Below are positions 10,345 through 19,365 of a DNA stretch of 64,000 nt, piece by piece; within the stretch, counting starts at the first letter, position 1, and each line of letters starts with the position of its first letter. Origin of the DNA: CBDFMG01 sp965221205 [NCBI: bacterium] (lineage in GTDB: Bacteria > SM23-31); assembly GCA_965221205.1 (NCBI GenBank), contig OZ244870.1, positions 992,001 through 1,056,000 on the forward strand, written 5' to 3'. The translations under genes and the position numbers were made by a program. The notes below the pieces were generated by a model. The model was not told where the DNA came from, searched no databases, and saw nothing but the letters and a program-made list of their open reading frames with translations.

Positions 10345-10542
10345 GTGGCAAAAAAAACAAAAACATTTGCAGAAAAGGCGGCTGGCAGAAAATCTTTCAG
10401 CCAAGTCTGTCCCGAATGCGGAACAGCATTTACAGCTATACTTGTTGTTGATTCTGAAAAAAATGAAGCGACAGGAGCGTGGAAATTTACGAATACTCAA
10501 ACAAAAGTGTGCAATTGCAATGAATCTAAGGTCTATGCCTAA
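10345..10542 (+). CDS. Small zinc-ribbon-like protein
   Basis: The 65-residue basic protein starts at GTG 10345, six bases after a clear AGGAAG ribosome binding site. It has the cysteine pattern CPECG ... CNC (about residues 22-25 and 56-58), which suggests one bound zinc. It stands alone between the broken M99 and pilT genes. The function is unknown. The codon-frame integrity and strong start signal support it as a real gene. Confidence 0.75.
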   Translation: MAKKTKTFAEKAAGRKSFSQVCPECGTAFTAILVVDSEKNEATGAWKFTNTQTKVCNCNESKVYA

Positions 10543-10677
10543 AAAAAGACAATGTTCTTTAGAACAGTGAAGTAAGCAAGCTTTCCTCAGTTTCGAGAGA
10601 TACTCTGCCGATTATTTGATGCCGGCAAAACATACAGCGCAACTTGATCCATTGAGCGAAACAGGTACTTTACATCC

Positions 10678-11738
10678 ATGGACATAACACAACTTCTGAC
10701 GTTTACGAAACAGGCCGGAGGATCCGATCTCCATATTAGTGCAGGATCACCGCCTATGATCCGTGTACACGGTGAAATGCGGAAACTGAAAGTCCAGATG
10801 CTCACCAATGAAGATATTCATCATCTCATTTACGATATAATGAATGATGAACAGAAAAAAGTCTTCGAAGAGCATAAGGAGCTCGATTTTCCTCGCCAGC
10901 TTGGTAATATTGCCCGGTTCCGGGTCAATGTCTTTTACAACCAGAATGGTGAAGCAGCAGTTTTTCGGACAATTCCGACAAGAATATTAACTGCCGAAGA
11001 ACTGAATCTTCCGCCTGTCTTGATAGATCTTGCTAAAAAAGAAAAAGGCGTTGTGCTCGTGACCGGTCCGACAGGAAGCGGAAAATCGACAACACTCGCA
11101 GCGCTGATTGTCCACATCAATAAGAACATGCGAGGTCATATCTTGACGATCAGAAGATTCGATCGAGCTCCAGCACGAAAGTAAAATGTGTTTGATAAAT
11201 CAACGGGAAGTCGGACACCGCATACTATATCGTTTTCCAACGCACTGAGAAGCGCCCTGCATGAGGGTCCTGATATTATTCTCGTCGGTGAGTTGCGTGA
11301 TTTAGGAACCATTTCGCTTGCCATCACTGTCGCCGAAACTGGCCATCTCATTTTCGAAACGCTCCACACATCGAGTGCTGCAAAAACAGTAGAACGTATT
11401 ATAGATGTTTTTCCGCCTGACCAGCAGGAACAGATCAGGTCAATGTTTGCAGAATCGATCAAAGGTGTTGTAGCGCAGAAGCTTGTCCCTCGGAAGGATG
11501 GTGAAGGGCGCGCAACGGCAATGAGATCATGATCGGCACAACAGCTGTGCGCAATCTAATCCGTGAAGGAAAGACCTTTCAAATCCCGTCAATTATCCAG
11601 ACCGGACAGGAACAGGGAATGCAGAGCATGGACAGCGCATTGAAAAAGCTTGTCAATGACGGTATTGTCGATCCGGAAATTGCTTTAGTTTATGCATTCG
11701 ACAAAAAAAGCTTCAAGGCTGGTGTCGGAATGATGTAA
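10678..11738 (+). pseudogene. pilT: Twitching motility ATPase PilT, broken
   Basis: PilT is the hexameric ATPase that retracts type IV pili. The first part (10678-11150) is excellent: GGSDLHISAGSPP, ARFRVNVFYNQNG and the Walker A GPTGSGKSTT. The frame is lost near 11150, where deleting one base restores the Asp-box region (HESKM, INQREVG). It is lost again near 11215, before ISFSNALRSAL, ILVGELRD and the His box GHLIFETLHTSSAAKT. A third shift near 11520 precedes MIGTTAVRNLIREGKTFQI. Every downstream segment is well conserved, so the inactivation looks recent. No pilus structural genes are in the window. Confidence 0.88.
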
Positions 11739-11849
11739 ATATTTGTATCAAATTATCAATCAATAAAATGATTAGTGAATCCCACATTCTTGTGTTGTGC
11801 TTTGTAGCAAATTAGAAAATGAACATACTTAGAGAATTTTTTCCGTTGA

Positions 11850-12464
11850 ATGTCTGTCATAATTCATAAATTATTGGTAGCAACCGGAAATAAGGGGAAA
11901 CTTAAAGAAATTACAGCACTCCTCAACGGTGCGGTAGCGACGTTCCTTACATTAGGCGATCTGAGTGAATCAGAAGATGTGGAAGAGACCGGTTCAACGT
12001 TCGAAGAGAATGCTGTCCTCAAGGCAGAACATTTTTTTAATCAGACAGGAATAATCACTTGTGCCGAAGATTCCGGACTTGAGGTAGATGCCTTAAACGG
12101 CAGACCGGGCGTCTACTCTGCTCGTTATGCAGGAGGACAGGTTTCCGATGAGGATAATAATAGAAAATTGCTTGCAGAATTGGGCACGGTACCGGAGGGA
12201 AGGCGGAACGCACGGTTTGTCTGTGCTGTGGCATTTGCAATGCCAGGTAACACTAAATTATTCAGGGGTGTAGTTAAAGGGGCAATAGCACATGAAGCAC
12301 AGGGCATTCACGGATTTGGATACGATCCTTTGTTTATTCCTGACGGATATAACAAATCATTTGCAGAACTCGGCGCAGAAATCAAGAATTCCATTAGCCA
12401 CCGCTTTCGTGCACTGAAAAAACTGCAAGATTATGTGATGGCGTTTGCTGATAAACCAGTTTAA
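11850..12464 (+). CDS. rdgB: XTP/dITP diphosphatase (RdgB/HAM1)
   Basis: This house-cleaning pyrophosphatase hydrolyses non-canonical purine nucleotides such as dITP and XTP to their monophosphates. The family opening LLVATGNKGKLKEI is present. So are the catalytic EDSGLEVDALNGRPGVYSAR region, the purine-binding GFGYDPLFI and the C-terminal SHRFRALKKL. The length of 204 residues is normal and it has no signal peptide. It stands between two decayed genes and is itself undamaged. Confidence 0.93.
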   Translation: MSVIIHKLLVATGNKGKLKEITALLNGAVATFLTLGDLSESEDVEETGSTFEENAVLKAEHFFNQTGIITCAEDSGLEVDALNGRPGVYSARYAGGQVSDEDNNRKLLAELGTVPEGRRNARFVCAVAFAMPGNTKLFRGVVKGAIAHEAQGIHGFGYDPLFIPDGYNKSFAELGAEIKNSISHRFRALKKLQDYVMAFADKPV

Positions 12465-12543
12465 TTTGTAAATAGTAATAATATTGTCACTTTAACCGGA
12501 ATCTTGACTTGAATTTTACATTCGAGAAAAAGTGGAGAAAACT

Positions 12544-12565
12544 CAGTCGGTAAACAGTCGGTAAA
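12544..12565. repeat. 11-bp perfect tandem duplication
   Basis: CAGTCGGTAAA occurs twice back to back in the spacer between rdgB and the next broken gene. Confidence 0.75.
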
Positions 12566-12578
12566 ATTACATTAAGAT

Positions 12579-13322
12579 TTGAGAATAGGAATAAATCACA
12601 TTTCTGAAAAAACCTTGGGAAAAAATAACGATCCGATTATCTATACGTATACATTCGGTTTCAATAATGGGGACACTAAGAAATTTTCAGTTCAACTTGA
12701 GTGTCAGACCTTGAGTCTCATCAAGGACGAGCCTAAATCTCAGCTGGAATGGACCGATCTTGACCACTTTAAGTGTCTAACTGTCCACTTAAAAAAGAAT
12801 CTCATCCCCATTGCCCGGTCGTTTTGAATATTGTCGGACTCGTTGATTTTTTTAAAGAGGGCCACTCTTGTGATGAAGCGCAGGCGATTGTTGAAACAGG
12901 GTCCAGGACATTTTCGAAGAAAACATCGCTCCAACATGGTGTGAGTTCTTTTCTCGGAATCTTCATGGTAACGAGTTGGTGCCCAATATTGAGCAAAATC
13001 CGGCCGATGGTCCGGTATCACCTCCCCTTTACAACGCTCGATGAAGGTGCATTTAGAATTTTTTCGACTTATTTTCTTGCACAATATTTTAATAAGCAGA
13101 AAGAGAAAAAACCGGACTGGGATTTAAAAACTGATGAAAATTTACGAAGATATCCACATTGTAAACAAAAGTTTCTGGTAGCGCCTCTCACACATCACAA
13201 GGAAAGATGTCAGCCTCAATGCTCTCGTCATTCTCGACAGTTTTGCCGGGCACCTGACTTTTAAGCTCGATGAGAATCTATTGTCGGATATCGAGTTCCT
13301 CTGCGAAACTTACTTTGATTAA
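12579..13322 (+). pseudogene. DUF6901-like hypothetical protein, broken
   Basis: Three frame segments form one protein. Positions 12579-12780 read YTYTFGFNNGDTKKFSVQL and LEWTDLDHFKC. From about 12773, another frame gives SNCPL, HCPVVLNIVGLVDFF, GIFMVTS and MVRYHLPFTTLDEG. From about 13140, a third gives EDIHIVNKSF, an in-frame TAG (13183), then NALVILDSFAGHL and a stop at 13320. I recall this pattern from DUF6901-type proteins of unknown function, but I cannot check the name. Two frameshifts and one nonsense codon break it. Confidence 0.6.
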
Positions 13323-13352
13323 TTCGTACATTTGAACTTACAGACTGTATCT

Positions 13353-14042
13353 ATGAGATCTGTTCAGACTATTCTTGACCGACTCCACTCCCTCGCAGAT
13401 CCAAAAAATGTCAAAAGGATGGCGCGGTATGGGATCAGCATACGTTCGACGCTCGGTGTTCCTGTTTCAGAATTGAGAAATCTTGCGAGGGAAATCGGTA
13501 CGAATCATACATTTGCAGTAGAGCTCTGGGATTCAGGTATACATGAGGCACAAATTCTCGCTTCTATCATTGACGATTCTGCAGACGTCAGTGGAGACCA
13601 ACTTGAGCAATGGGTGCTCGAAATCGATTCGTGGGATGTGTGTGACCAACTTTGCAGTAACCTGATCGAAAAAACGTTGTATGCCTATAACAAAGCCTCC
13701 GAATGGAGTCTTCGTGAAGAAGAATTTGTAAAACGGGCGGGTTTTACCCTCATGGCGCTCCTTTCGGTTTCAGATAAAAAAGCACCTGATGAAACGTTCC
13801 ACCCGTTCCTGCGCCGCATCTACGAAGAAGCGGGAGATGATCGTAATTATGTAAAGAAATCTGTGAACTGGGCGCTCCGGCAGATCGGAAAGCGGAATCT
13901 TACCCTTCACAAAAAAGCGCTCAGCACGGCGGAGAGGATCCTCCGGAAGGATTCAAAATCTGCCCGCTGGATCGCCTGCGATGCCATTCGTGAACTCACA
14001 AACAAGAAAACCATCAGCTTAATTCGTCAAAAAAATACATAG
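13353..14042 (+). CDS. DNA alkylation repair HEAT protein (AlkD-like)
   Basis: The 229-residue protein matches the AlkD/AlkC-type DNA alkylation repair family. These all-helical HEAT-repeat glycosylases remove alkylated bases. Diagnostic segments are VELWDSGIHEAQILASIIDD, IDSWDVCDQLCSNL, EFVKRAGFTLMALL, YVKKSVNWALRQIGKRN and SARWIACDAIREL. ATG 13353 is chosen over an upstream TTG. It is a single gene with no operon partner visible. Confidence 0.85.
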   Translation: MRSVQTILDRLHSLADPKNVKRMARYGISIRSTLGVPVSELRNLAREIGTNHTFAVELWDSGIHEAQILASIIDDSADVSGDQLEQWVLEIDSWDVCDQLCSNLIEKTLYAYNKASEWSLREEEFVKRAGFTLMALLSVSDKKAPDETFHPFLRRIYEEAGDDRNYVKKSVNWALRQIGKRNLTLHKKALSTAERILRKDSKSARWIACDAIRELTNKKTISLIRQKNT

Positions 14043-14242
14043 AATGCTATTCCGGGATTGTGCAGAAAATTATTAAATAATTGTAATGTTACTGATTGTT
14101 TAAAAATGCAACGCAGAAATTGCGACGTTGCAATTTCTAGGACTAAATAATTAACTTATGTTGCCATATCCCGCTTTTAAAAATTGCTGTACAAATAGAT
14201 TGCTTTTATAAACAGTAAATAGTATATTATAGTGAAAACCGG

Positions 14243-14274
14243 ACACAAGGAAAGCACTACACAAGGAAAGCACT
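14243..14274. repeat. 16-bp perfect tandem duplication
   Basis: ACACAAGGAAAGCACT occurs twice back to back, just upstream of the TPP riboswitch. With only two copies and no spacer it is not a CRISPR array. Confidence 0.8.
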
Positions 14275-14307
14275 ATAAGAAAATTATAATATTGATATAA
14301 AAAGAGC

Positions 14308-14384
14308 GCATTACGGGGTGGTTTTAGAGACCTGAGATTAAACCCTTTGAACCTGATCTGGGTAATTCCAGCGGAGGAAAATGC
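14308..14384 (+). promoter_or_regulatory. TPP riboswitch (THI element)
   Basis: The thiamin pyrophosphate aptamer core is present in order: ACGGGGTG, CTGAGATTA, ACCCTTTGAACCTGATCTGG and GTAATTCCAGCGGAGG. GCATT and AATGC close the P1 helix. It lies about 95 bp before a TonB-dependent receptor gene, with a terminator hairpin between them. Binding of TPP is therefore expected to stop transcription. Confidence 0.95.
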
Positions 14385-14409
14385 ATATCGCACAATTTTC
14401 AGAAATCGT

Positions 14410-14441
14410 AACCGCCTCTTACTTACAAGGGCGGTTTTTTT
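14410..14441 (+). terminator. Riboswitch-controlled intrinsic terminator
   Basis: AACCGCC pairs with GGCGGTT around a 13-nt loop, followed by seven T. It sits between the TPP aptamer and the receptor gene, the standard place for the expression platform. Confidence 0.88.
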
Positions 14442-14479
14442 ATTGCACTTTTTAACAGTATTTGTAAGGAGGTTTTGTA

Positions 14480-16864
14480 ATGAAATTTAGTGTATTGTTT
14501 TTTTATTTTCTTCTCATATCCCTTTTTTATTTTACCCACATATTTGCTCAATCTGCCGGTACCGTAACCGGAACTGTGGTTGACAGTGAAACAGAATCTC
14601 CACTCAGCGGAGCAAATATTCTTGTCGAAGAAGCAAAAATGGGAGTAGCAAGCGGTACAGACGGTTCATTTATAATCCAGAACATCCCGCAGGGCAACTA
14701 CACACTTAGTGCAAGTTATGTTGGTTACGATGTCAGAAAAGAGAAAATCACCCTGAACGGAGGAGCGCTAAATATTGAGTTCATTTTAACACCAAAAATA
14801 ATCGAAACATCGGAAGTTATTGTAACGTCAACACGGGCCCGCAAACGGGAAACACCAGTTGCGTTCTCAAACCTTTCGAAAGAAGATATACAGCAGCGGT
14901 ATCGCGCACAAGACGTCCCATTTTTTTTGACTGAGCTGCCGGGTATCAATGCCTACTCGACCAACGGAAATGGTATTGGTTACTCATACATCACGATGCG
15001 AGGATTCAGCCAGAACAGAGTCGGTGTTCTCATTAACGGCATACCGCAGAATGATCCAGAAACCCACGATGTCTACTGGATCGATCTGCCAGATATTCTT
15101 GAAAGCGTGGAGGATATTCAAGTACAGCGGGGTGTCGGGAGTTCACTGTACGGTGGATACGGAATCGGCGGCATGATCAATCTCGAGACCAATAATTTCA
15201 CCCACAACAGGGAAATCGTTATCAAGTCAAGTGTCGGCAGCTTCAACACAAGAAAATTTTCTCTTTCATTCAACTCAGGGCTAATCGATAATTCATGGGC
15301 AATAAATACCCGGTTTTCGCGAATTCTGAGTGACGGATACCGAGATCAGTCATGGGTAGACCTTTGGTCATATTATATCAGTGCTGTCCGTTACGGAGTT
15401 TCGACCATAACACGGGTCAATCTTTACGGCGGCCCGGAAAAGACTCATTTTGCTTTTTTTGGCGCAACACAGGCAGAACTGCAGCAGAATAGAAAATTTA
15501 ATCCATCTGTTTTTAAAGACGACACGGATAATTTCAACCAGCCCCATTATGAAATCATTCATGATTGGGACATCAATGAAAATACCCGGTTGTCAAATAC
15601 TGTCTTTTATATCAAAGGAGATGGTCATTTCCTGTTTCGCGCACCCCGTCCATTCGACCCGACATTTGAAGATGTTGTCCAGAAAGATCTCCTCGATATT
15701 AAACAATATGGCTGGCTTCCCCGGTTTGAGCTAGAACATAAAGGTGGCACGTTTATGGTCGGCGGCGAGGCCCGTTACAACTGGGCTCGCCACTGGAAGG
15801 AGATTCAGACAAGCTTTCAAGCGCCGACTAACTTTTCGAATAACAGTTACGATGTGCCGCACGATTACATCGGAAAAAAATGGATGTACACCCTTTATGC
15901 CCACGAACTCTACAACCTAACACCACGTCTGACCGCAATGGTCGGTCTCCAGTTCATGTACCACCGGTACGATGTTGGTGCAGACAAAGTGCGGAACGTG
16001 GCATTCGATGTCGATTATTCGTTTCTGACTCCCCGGCTTGGCCTAAACTACAACGCCACAGATAATCTTAATGTATTTGGAAACTACTCTCAGGCGCGTC
16101 GGGAACCGTCAATGCGCGATTTGTGGGACCCGAGCGGCGTATTCAATTTTCCGACGGCAACACCGGTTGCATTTAACACAATTGACGAAGCAAATGGTAT
16201 TTGGAAAGATCCATTTATTGTTCCCGAGGAACTCAGTGACTGGGAACTCGGTGTCGGCTATCAAAGACCAGGACTGCAGGCATCGGTCAATGGTTATATA
16301 ATGGATTTTGAGAATGAGATCGTAAACAGCGGGTATATCGGTGTGAGTGGGGAAGCGATCCGGAGTAACGCTGCGCGTACAATGCACAGAGGTTTAGAGA
16401 TGTCGCTCCGCTATACACCGGTTACCATGATCGATTTTTCTTCCAATATTACGATCAGCGAAAACTTTTTCAAATCGGGAACGCTGTTTAATTTTATAAA
16501 TCAGCCGGTAAATGTAAAAGATAAGACTGTAGCCAACTTTCCCGAATTCATGTCAAATAATCGTATTACTGTCCGGCACGATAATGCTTCAGCGTCATTC
16601 TATGTCCGTTATGTTGGCAAGCAATATCTCGACAACACCCAGAATGAAAACCGCATCATCGATGCACATGCAGTCAGTTCCCTGTCCTTGGGATACGGGC
16701 TGCGAAATATCGGTGAACTGCAGAAAATCGAGCTGTTGCTCGATGTTTACAATCTTTTCGACACCGAATATGAGACCTATGGTCATATTGATTTCTTCGG
16801 AAATCCTGCATGGATACCAGGCGCCGAGCGCCACATCTTATTTACCATTCGGGGAGTCTTATAG
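14480..16864 (+). CDS. TonB-dependent receptor, probable thiamin transporter
   Basis: This is an outer-membrane beta-barrel importer energised by TonB. A signal peptide (about residues 1-24) is followed by a CarboxypepD_reg-like domain (about 25-112; GTVTGTVVDSETESPLSGAN). The plug follows (about 125-235; YITMRGFSQNRVGVLINGIPQ, SSLYGGYGIGGMINL), then a 22-strand-type barrel to the C-terminus. An AAGGAGG ribosome binding site precedes the start. Because a TPP riboswitch controls it, the substrate is most likely thiamin or a thiamin derivative, like the OMR1 receptors of Bacteroidota. No inner-membrane PnuT-type gene follows; only a small broken gene is next. Confidence 0.9.
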   Translation: MKFSVLFFYFLLISLFYFTHIFAQSAGTVTGTVVDSETESPLSGANILVEEAKMGVASGTDGSFIIQNIPQGNYTLSASYVGYDVRKEKITLNGGALNIEFILTPKIIETSEVIVTSTRARKRETPVAFSNLSKEDIQQRYRAQDVPFFLTELPGINAYSTNGNGIGYSYITMRGFSQNRVGVLINGIPQNDPETHDVYWIDLPDILESVEDIQVQRGVGSSLYGGYGIGGMINLETNNFTHNREIVIKSSVGSFNTRKFSLSFNSGLIDNSWAINTRFSRILSDGYRDQSWVDLWSYYISAVRYGVSTITRVNLYGGPEKTHFAFFGATQAELQQNRKFNPSVFKDDTDNFNQPHYEIIHDWDINENTRLSNTVFYIKGDGHFLFRAPRPFDPTFEDVVQKDLLDIKQYGWLPRFELEHKGGTFMVGGEARYNWARHWKEIQTSFQAPTNFSNNSYDVPHDYIGKKWMYTLYAHELYNLTPRLTAMVGLQFMYHRYDVGADKVRNVAFDVDYSFLTPRLGLNYNATDNLNVFGNYSQARREPSMRDLWDPSGVFNFPTATPVAFNTIDEANGIWKDPFIVPEELSDWELGVGYQRPGLQASVNGYIMDFENEIVNSGYIGVSGEAIRSNAARTMHRGLEMSLRYTPVTMIDFSSNITISENFFKSGTLFNFINQPVNVKDKTVANFPEFMSNNRITVRHDNASASFYVRYVGKQYLDNTQNENRIIDAHAVSSLSLGYGLRNIGELQKIELLLDVYNLFDTEYETYGHIDFFGNPAWIPGAERHILFTIRGVL

Positions 16865-16954
16865 GCAAATAATGTTTGAATGATAAGTAAAGAATGTATA
16901 TAAGGTCGTTTATTGGATGTGCAAAATATTATTCCAATATAAGGTAGATGTATA

Positions 16955-17194
16955 ATGTTGTTTGAGCGAATGAAGCGGGAGAACTGGCAAACCGGAAGGA
17001 ATGATTCTTTCAGTGCAAGCATACCGATTCTGACTCCGGATGAGTGCCGAAAAGCATAGCTTGAAGCACGATTTCCGGAAAAATGGAAATTACATCTTGG
17101 GAAGCATTATGGAAAAGGGAGCGGATTTACACTGCTTCCTGAAGTATAAAAGTGGTTCGGGCCGACATGGTGGCTTGGTAATTCACATAAATAA
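16955..17194 (+). pseudogene. Short conserved-looking gene with two in-frame stops
   Basis: One frame from ATG 16955 to TAA 17194 reads MLFERMKRENW, a TAG, LEARFPEKWKLHLGKHYGKG, a TAA, then KWFGPTWWLGNSHK. The composition (clustered Trp, Gly, Lys) is protein-like and the frame is uninterrupted apart from the two stops. I do not recognise the family. It follows the thiamin-type receptor and could once have been co-transcribed with it. Confidence 0.45.
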
Positions 17195-17251
17195 AGCTGG
17201 TCATGCTACTTGGACCCGCCGCCGCCGATATTCTGCAGGTTATCCTGCGAT

Positions 17252-18436
17252 TTACCGTTGACTTCTATAATCCGAAATAAAAAGCATTGGATCAGCAGGC
17301 TCTTCGTCAACCCATATCTGATAATGCAAATGGGGTCCTGTCGATCTACCTGTGCTTCCCACTGTCTCGATAATATCGCCCCTTTTGACCACGTCTCCCT
17401 TCTTAACAAGGATTGAGTTAAGGTGGCAAAATTGCGTGAGCACCTCGTACTTGTGGTCGATAACGATAGTATTTTCCCATAACCGTTTCTCCCCCGCAAA
17501 AGATATAACACCGTCACCGGGAGCCATAATGGGAATATCCTTTTTATTGACAATATCTATTTCACGGTGTATTGCAACAGTCTCGGTAAGAGGAGATTGT
17601 CTTAGTCCAATTGTGAAGCAAGCCGACTTGTTAAAGGCAGATCTTCCGGGACAGACGCTATTCTGTCTAACATCGTATCAAAACTTTGTGATGTAGTGGT
17701 CAAATCGTTCATGATATTAGAAAGATATGACAAAATAATTAGGGGAAACTCGGGAAAGTTGTCAAGTGAATGATCAAACGATGGCTTATCATAAACGTCT
17801 TGATGTAATTTGTCAAATTCACTGTTTCCATAACCGCCAGATGTAAGGGAATAAGGGAGAGTATGTGACAAGTCGCTGATAAGATGATTAATTGCAAGTA
17901 CAGTTTCAGATGCGAATTCCGTGCGATTGCTTATCTTATCCATTCGGGATAATAACAGACTTTCCTCTTTCTGGTAGAGTCTGAGCTATTCCTGATACGA
18001 ACGATATTAAGTTAAGCATCGTTGCCGCAATTCCAATTGACAAAATAACCACGAGGTTACCGCTGAAAACAGTATCGATCTGGGTATATGAATGGATTTT
18101 ATATCGCTCTCCTCAGAGAAGAGAGTCAGAGAAATATAATCCTGACGCATTAGATTAATAAGAAAACGCATCTTTGGAATATCCTTCATGTTTTGGAGTC
18201 AAATCAAGCAAACTCCGAATAATTTCGTTGTCGTCATACGTTGAAAACAGGCTGTCTTCAACAATAGAAATCGTCATAAGTTCCCGTTCAATTTCAGTAC
18301 GAAGCAGTTGGAGTCATAGAGATACGCTTTCTTCTGAAAATATGAATTTACCCGCCAAGTCAGAATAAAAATTGCCGATACAGACAGCATTAAAATGGAA
18401 AACCATAGAAAAACCGTTTCCCGGTGACAGGAATTG
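17252..18436 (-). pseudogene. M23 (LytM) metallopeptidase, broken
   Basis: The C-terminal peptidase domain is intact: IHREIDIVNKK with the first zinc ligands, MAPGDGVISFAG, NTIVIDHKYEVLTQFCHLNS and GRSTGPHLHYQIW (the HLH motif). Upstream on the minus strand is a helical periplasmic region (17602-17943), separated by a frameshift at about 17605. A hydrophobic segment follows at about 18000-18060. At the start (about 18340-18430) is a membrane anchor reading ILMLSVSAIFILTW. At least three frameshifts and several stops are needed to join them. The intact protein would have been an anchored peptidoglycan endopeptidase of the Csd1/EnvC-like type. Confidence 0.72.
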
Positions 18437-18767
18437 TATAACTTTGAGAATCTCTTGACAAAGATATGAGAAGACGTTTATGTAAACTATTATAGAAAAA
18501 TATTCGCATTGTTAATCTTTTTCATTATGAAGTTCGGTTTCAACATATCTGATTGATTCATTTTATGTAATACAAATGCAAAATAGATACCAGAAAATTT
18601 CTCCTGTTGCATCCCGGAAATACTTTGCGCCGGAAATACTTTGCGATGGATAAACAATTTTTTATCCTGTGTTCACAATGCTGATTGATTGTTGTTAACT
18701 TTTTTGATTGATTTTTTTGAAAGAAATATTTATATTCTATGTTTTTTATAACGTGCCTGAGCACTTC
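18437..18767. other. AT-rich spacer before the tRNA cluster
   Basis: No gene is seen in this stretch. It contains a perfect 16-bp tandem duplication at 18614-18645 and T/A-rich DNA immediately before the tRNA genes, where their promoter should lie. Confidence 0.6.
18614..18645. repeat. 16-bp perfect tandem duplication
   Basis: CCGGAAATACTTTGCG occurs twice back to back in the spacer upstream of the tRNA cluster. Confidence 0.8.
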
Positions 18768-18844
18768 GGGGTGTAGCGCAGTCCGGTTAGCGCACCTGCT
18801 TTGGGAGCAGGGGGTCGGAGGTTCAAATCCTCTCACCCCGACCA
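18768..18844 (+). tRNA. tRNA-Pro (TGG)
   Basis: The acceptor stem CGGGGTG/CACCCCG is perfect. The anticodon loop TTTGGGA gives anticodon TGG, the T-loop is TTCAAAT, and CCA is encoded at 18842-18844. It is the first gene of a Pro-Arg-His-Glu cluster. Confidence 0.95.
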
Positions 18845-18904
18845 GCGTTCGCAGTCTTGATGAAATGAAAACCGCGCTCACGAATGCTAAGAGACTCGAT
18901 GGAT

Positions 18905-18978
18905 GCGCCAGTAGCTCAACGGGACAGAGCAACGGCCTTCTAAGCCGTAGGTTGAAGGTTCGAGTCCTTCCTGGCGTA
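18905..18978 (+). tRNA. tRNA-Arg (TCT)
   Basis: The acceptor GCGCCAG pairs with CTGGCGT (a G-U at the first pair). The anticodon stem ACGGC/GCCGT encloses CTTCTAA, anticodon TCT. The T-arm is GAAGGTTCGAGTCCTTC. CCA is not encoded. From its T-arm onward the sequence is repeated at 23552, which marks it as a likely recombination target. Confidence 0.95.
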
Positions 18979-19037
18979 CTGTTTAAACACGCCGGAGCAC
19001 ATTAAGGGGAATGAGTTTCTGCAGAGTAAGATTTTAC

Positions 19038-19115
19038 GGTGGGAGTAGCTCAGTTGGTTAGAGCACTGGATTGTGGTTCCAGGGGTCGCGGGTTCGATTC
19101 CCGTCTTCCACCCCA
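19038..19115 (+). tRNA. tRNA-His (GTG)
   Basis: A G at position -1 faces the discriminator C, the identity feature of tRNA-His. The acceptor is GTGGGAG/CTTCCAC. The anticodon stem CTGGA/TCCAG encloses TTGTGGT. CCA is encoded. A second copy lies at 23637. Confidence 0.95.
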
Positions 19116-19155
19116 AAGGCAGGTCGTCATCCCACCCGGCATACAAAGCTTATGT

Positions 19156-19227
19156 GTCCCCTTCGTCTAGTGGTTAGGACTCAGGGTTTTCGACCCTGCA
19201 ACAGGGGTTCGACTCCCCTAGGGGACG
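19156..19227 (+). tRNA. tRNA-Glu (TTC)
   Basis: The acceptor GTCCCCT/AGGGGAC is perfect. The anticodon stem CAGGG/CCCTG encloses TTTTCGA, anticodon TTC. The T-stem AGGGG/CCCCT is fully paired. A second copy with a T-stem mismatch lies at 23753. Confidence 0.95.
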
Positions 19228-19365
19228 CTAAAAAGTCAGTCTGTAAGTCATTGTTAAACAATAACTTGCATGCTTGCTTATTCTTTTGGATAAAAAGTCC
19301 TTTTGTTTTCAAAGGCAATATAAAACTCTTTTGCTGCATCGAAGTACGTTTTTAATCCATCTTTT

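Larger units (their letters stand above)
18953..19228. repeat. 276-bp direct repeat, left copy (tRNA-Arg 3' end, His, Glu)
   Basis: It starts inside the T-arm of tRNA-Arg and runs through tRNA-His and tRNA-Glu, ending at GACGC. The right copy at 23552-23825 differs by six substitutions and one 2-bp deletion, about 97% identity. A left breakpoint in a tRNA T-arm is characteristic of integrase-mediated insertion, although the repeat is longer than ordinary att sites. Confidence 0.9.

Noticed and set aside
10678-11738. Programmed frameshifting in pilT
   Set aside because: Three separate shifts at unrelated sequences without slippery heptamers or stem-loops are better explained by inactivation.
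14243-14274. Start of a CRISPR array
   Set aside because: There are only two copies, directly adjacent without spacers, and no cas genes anywhere in the window.
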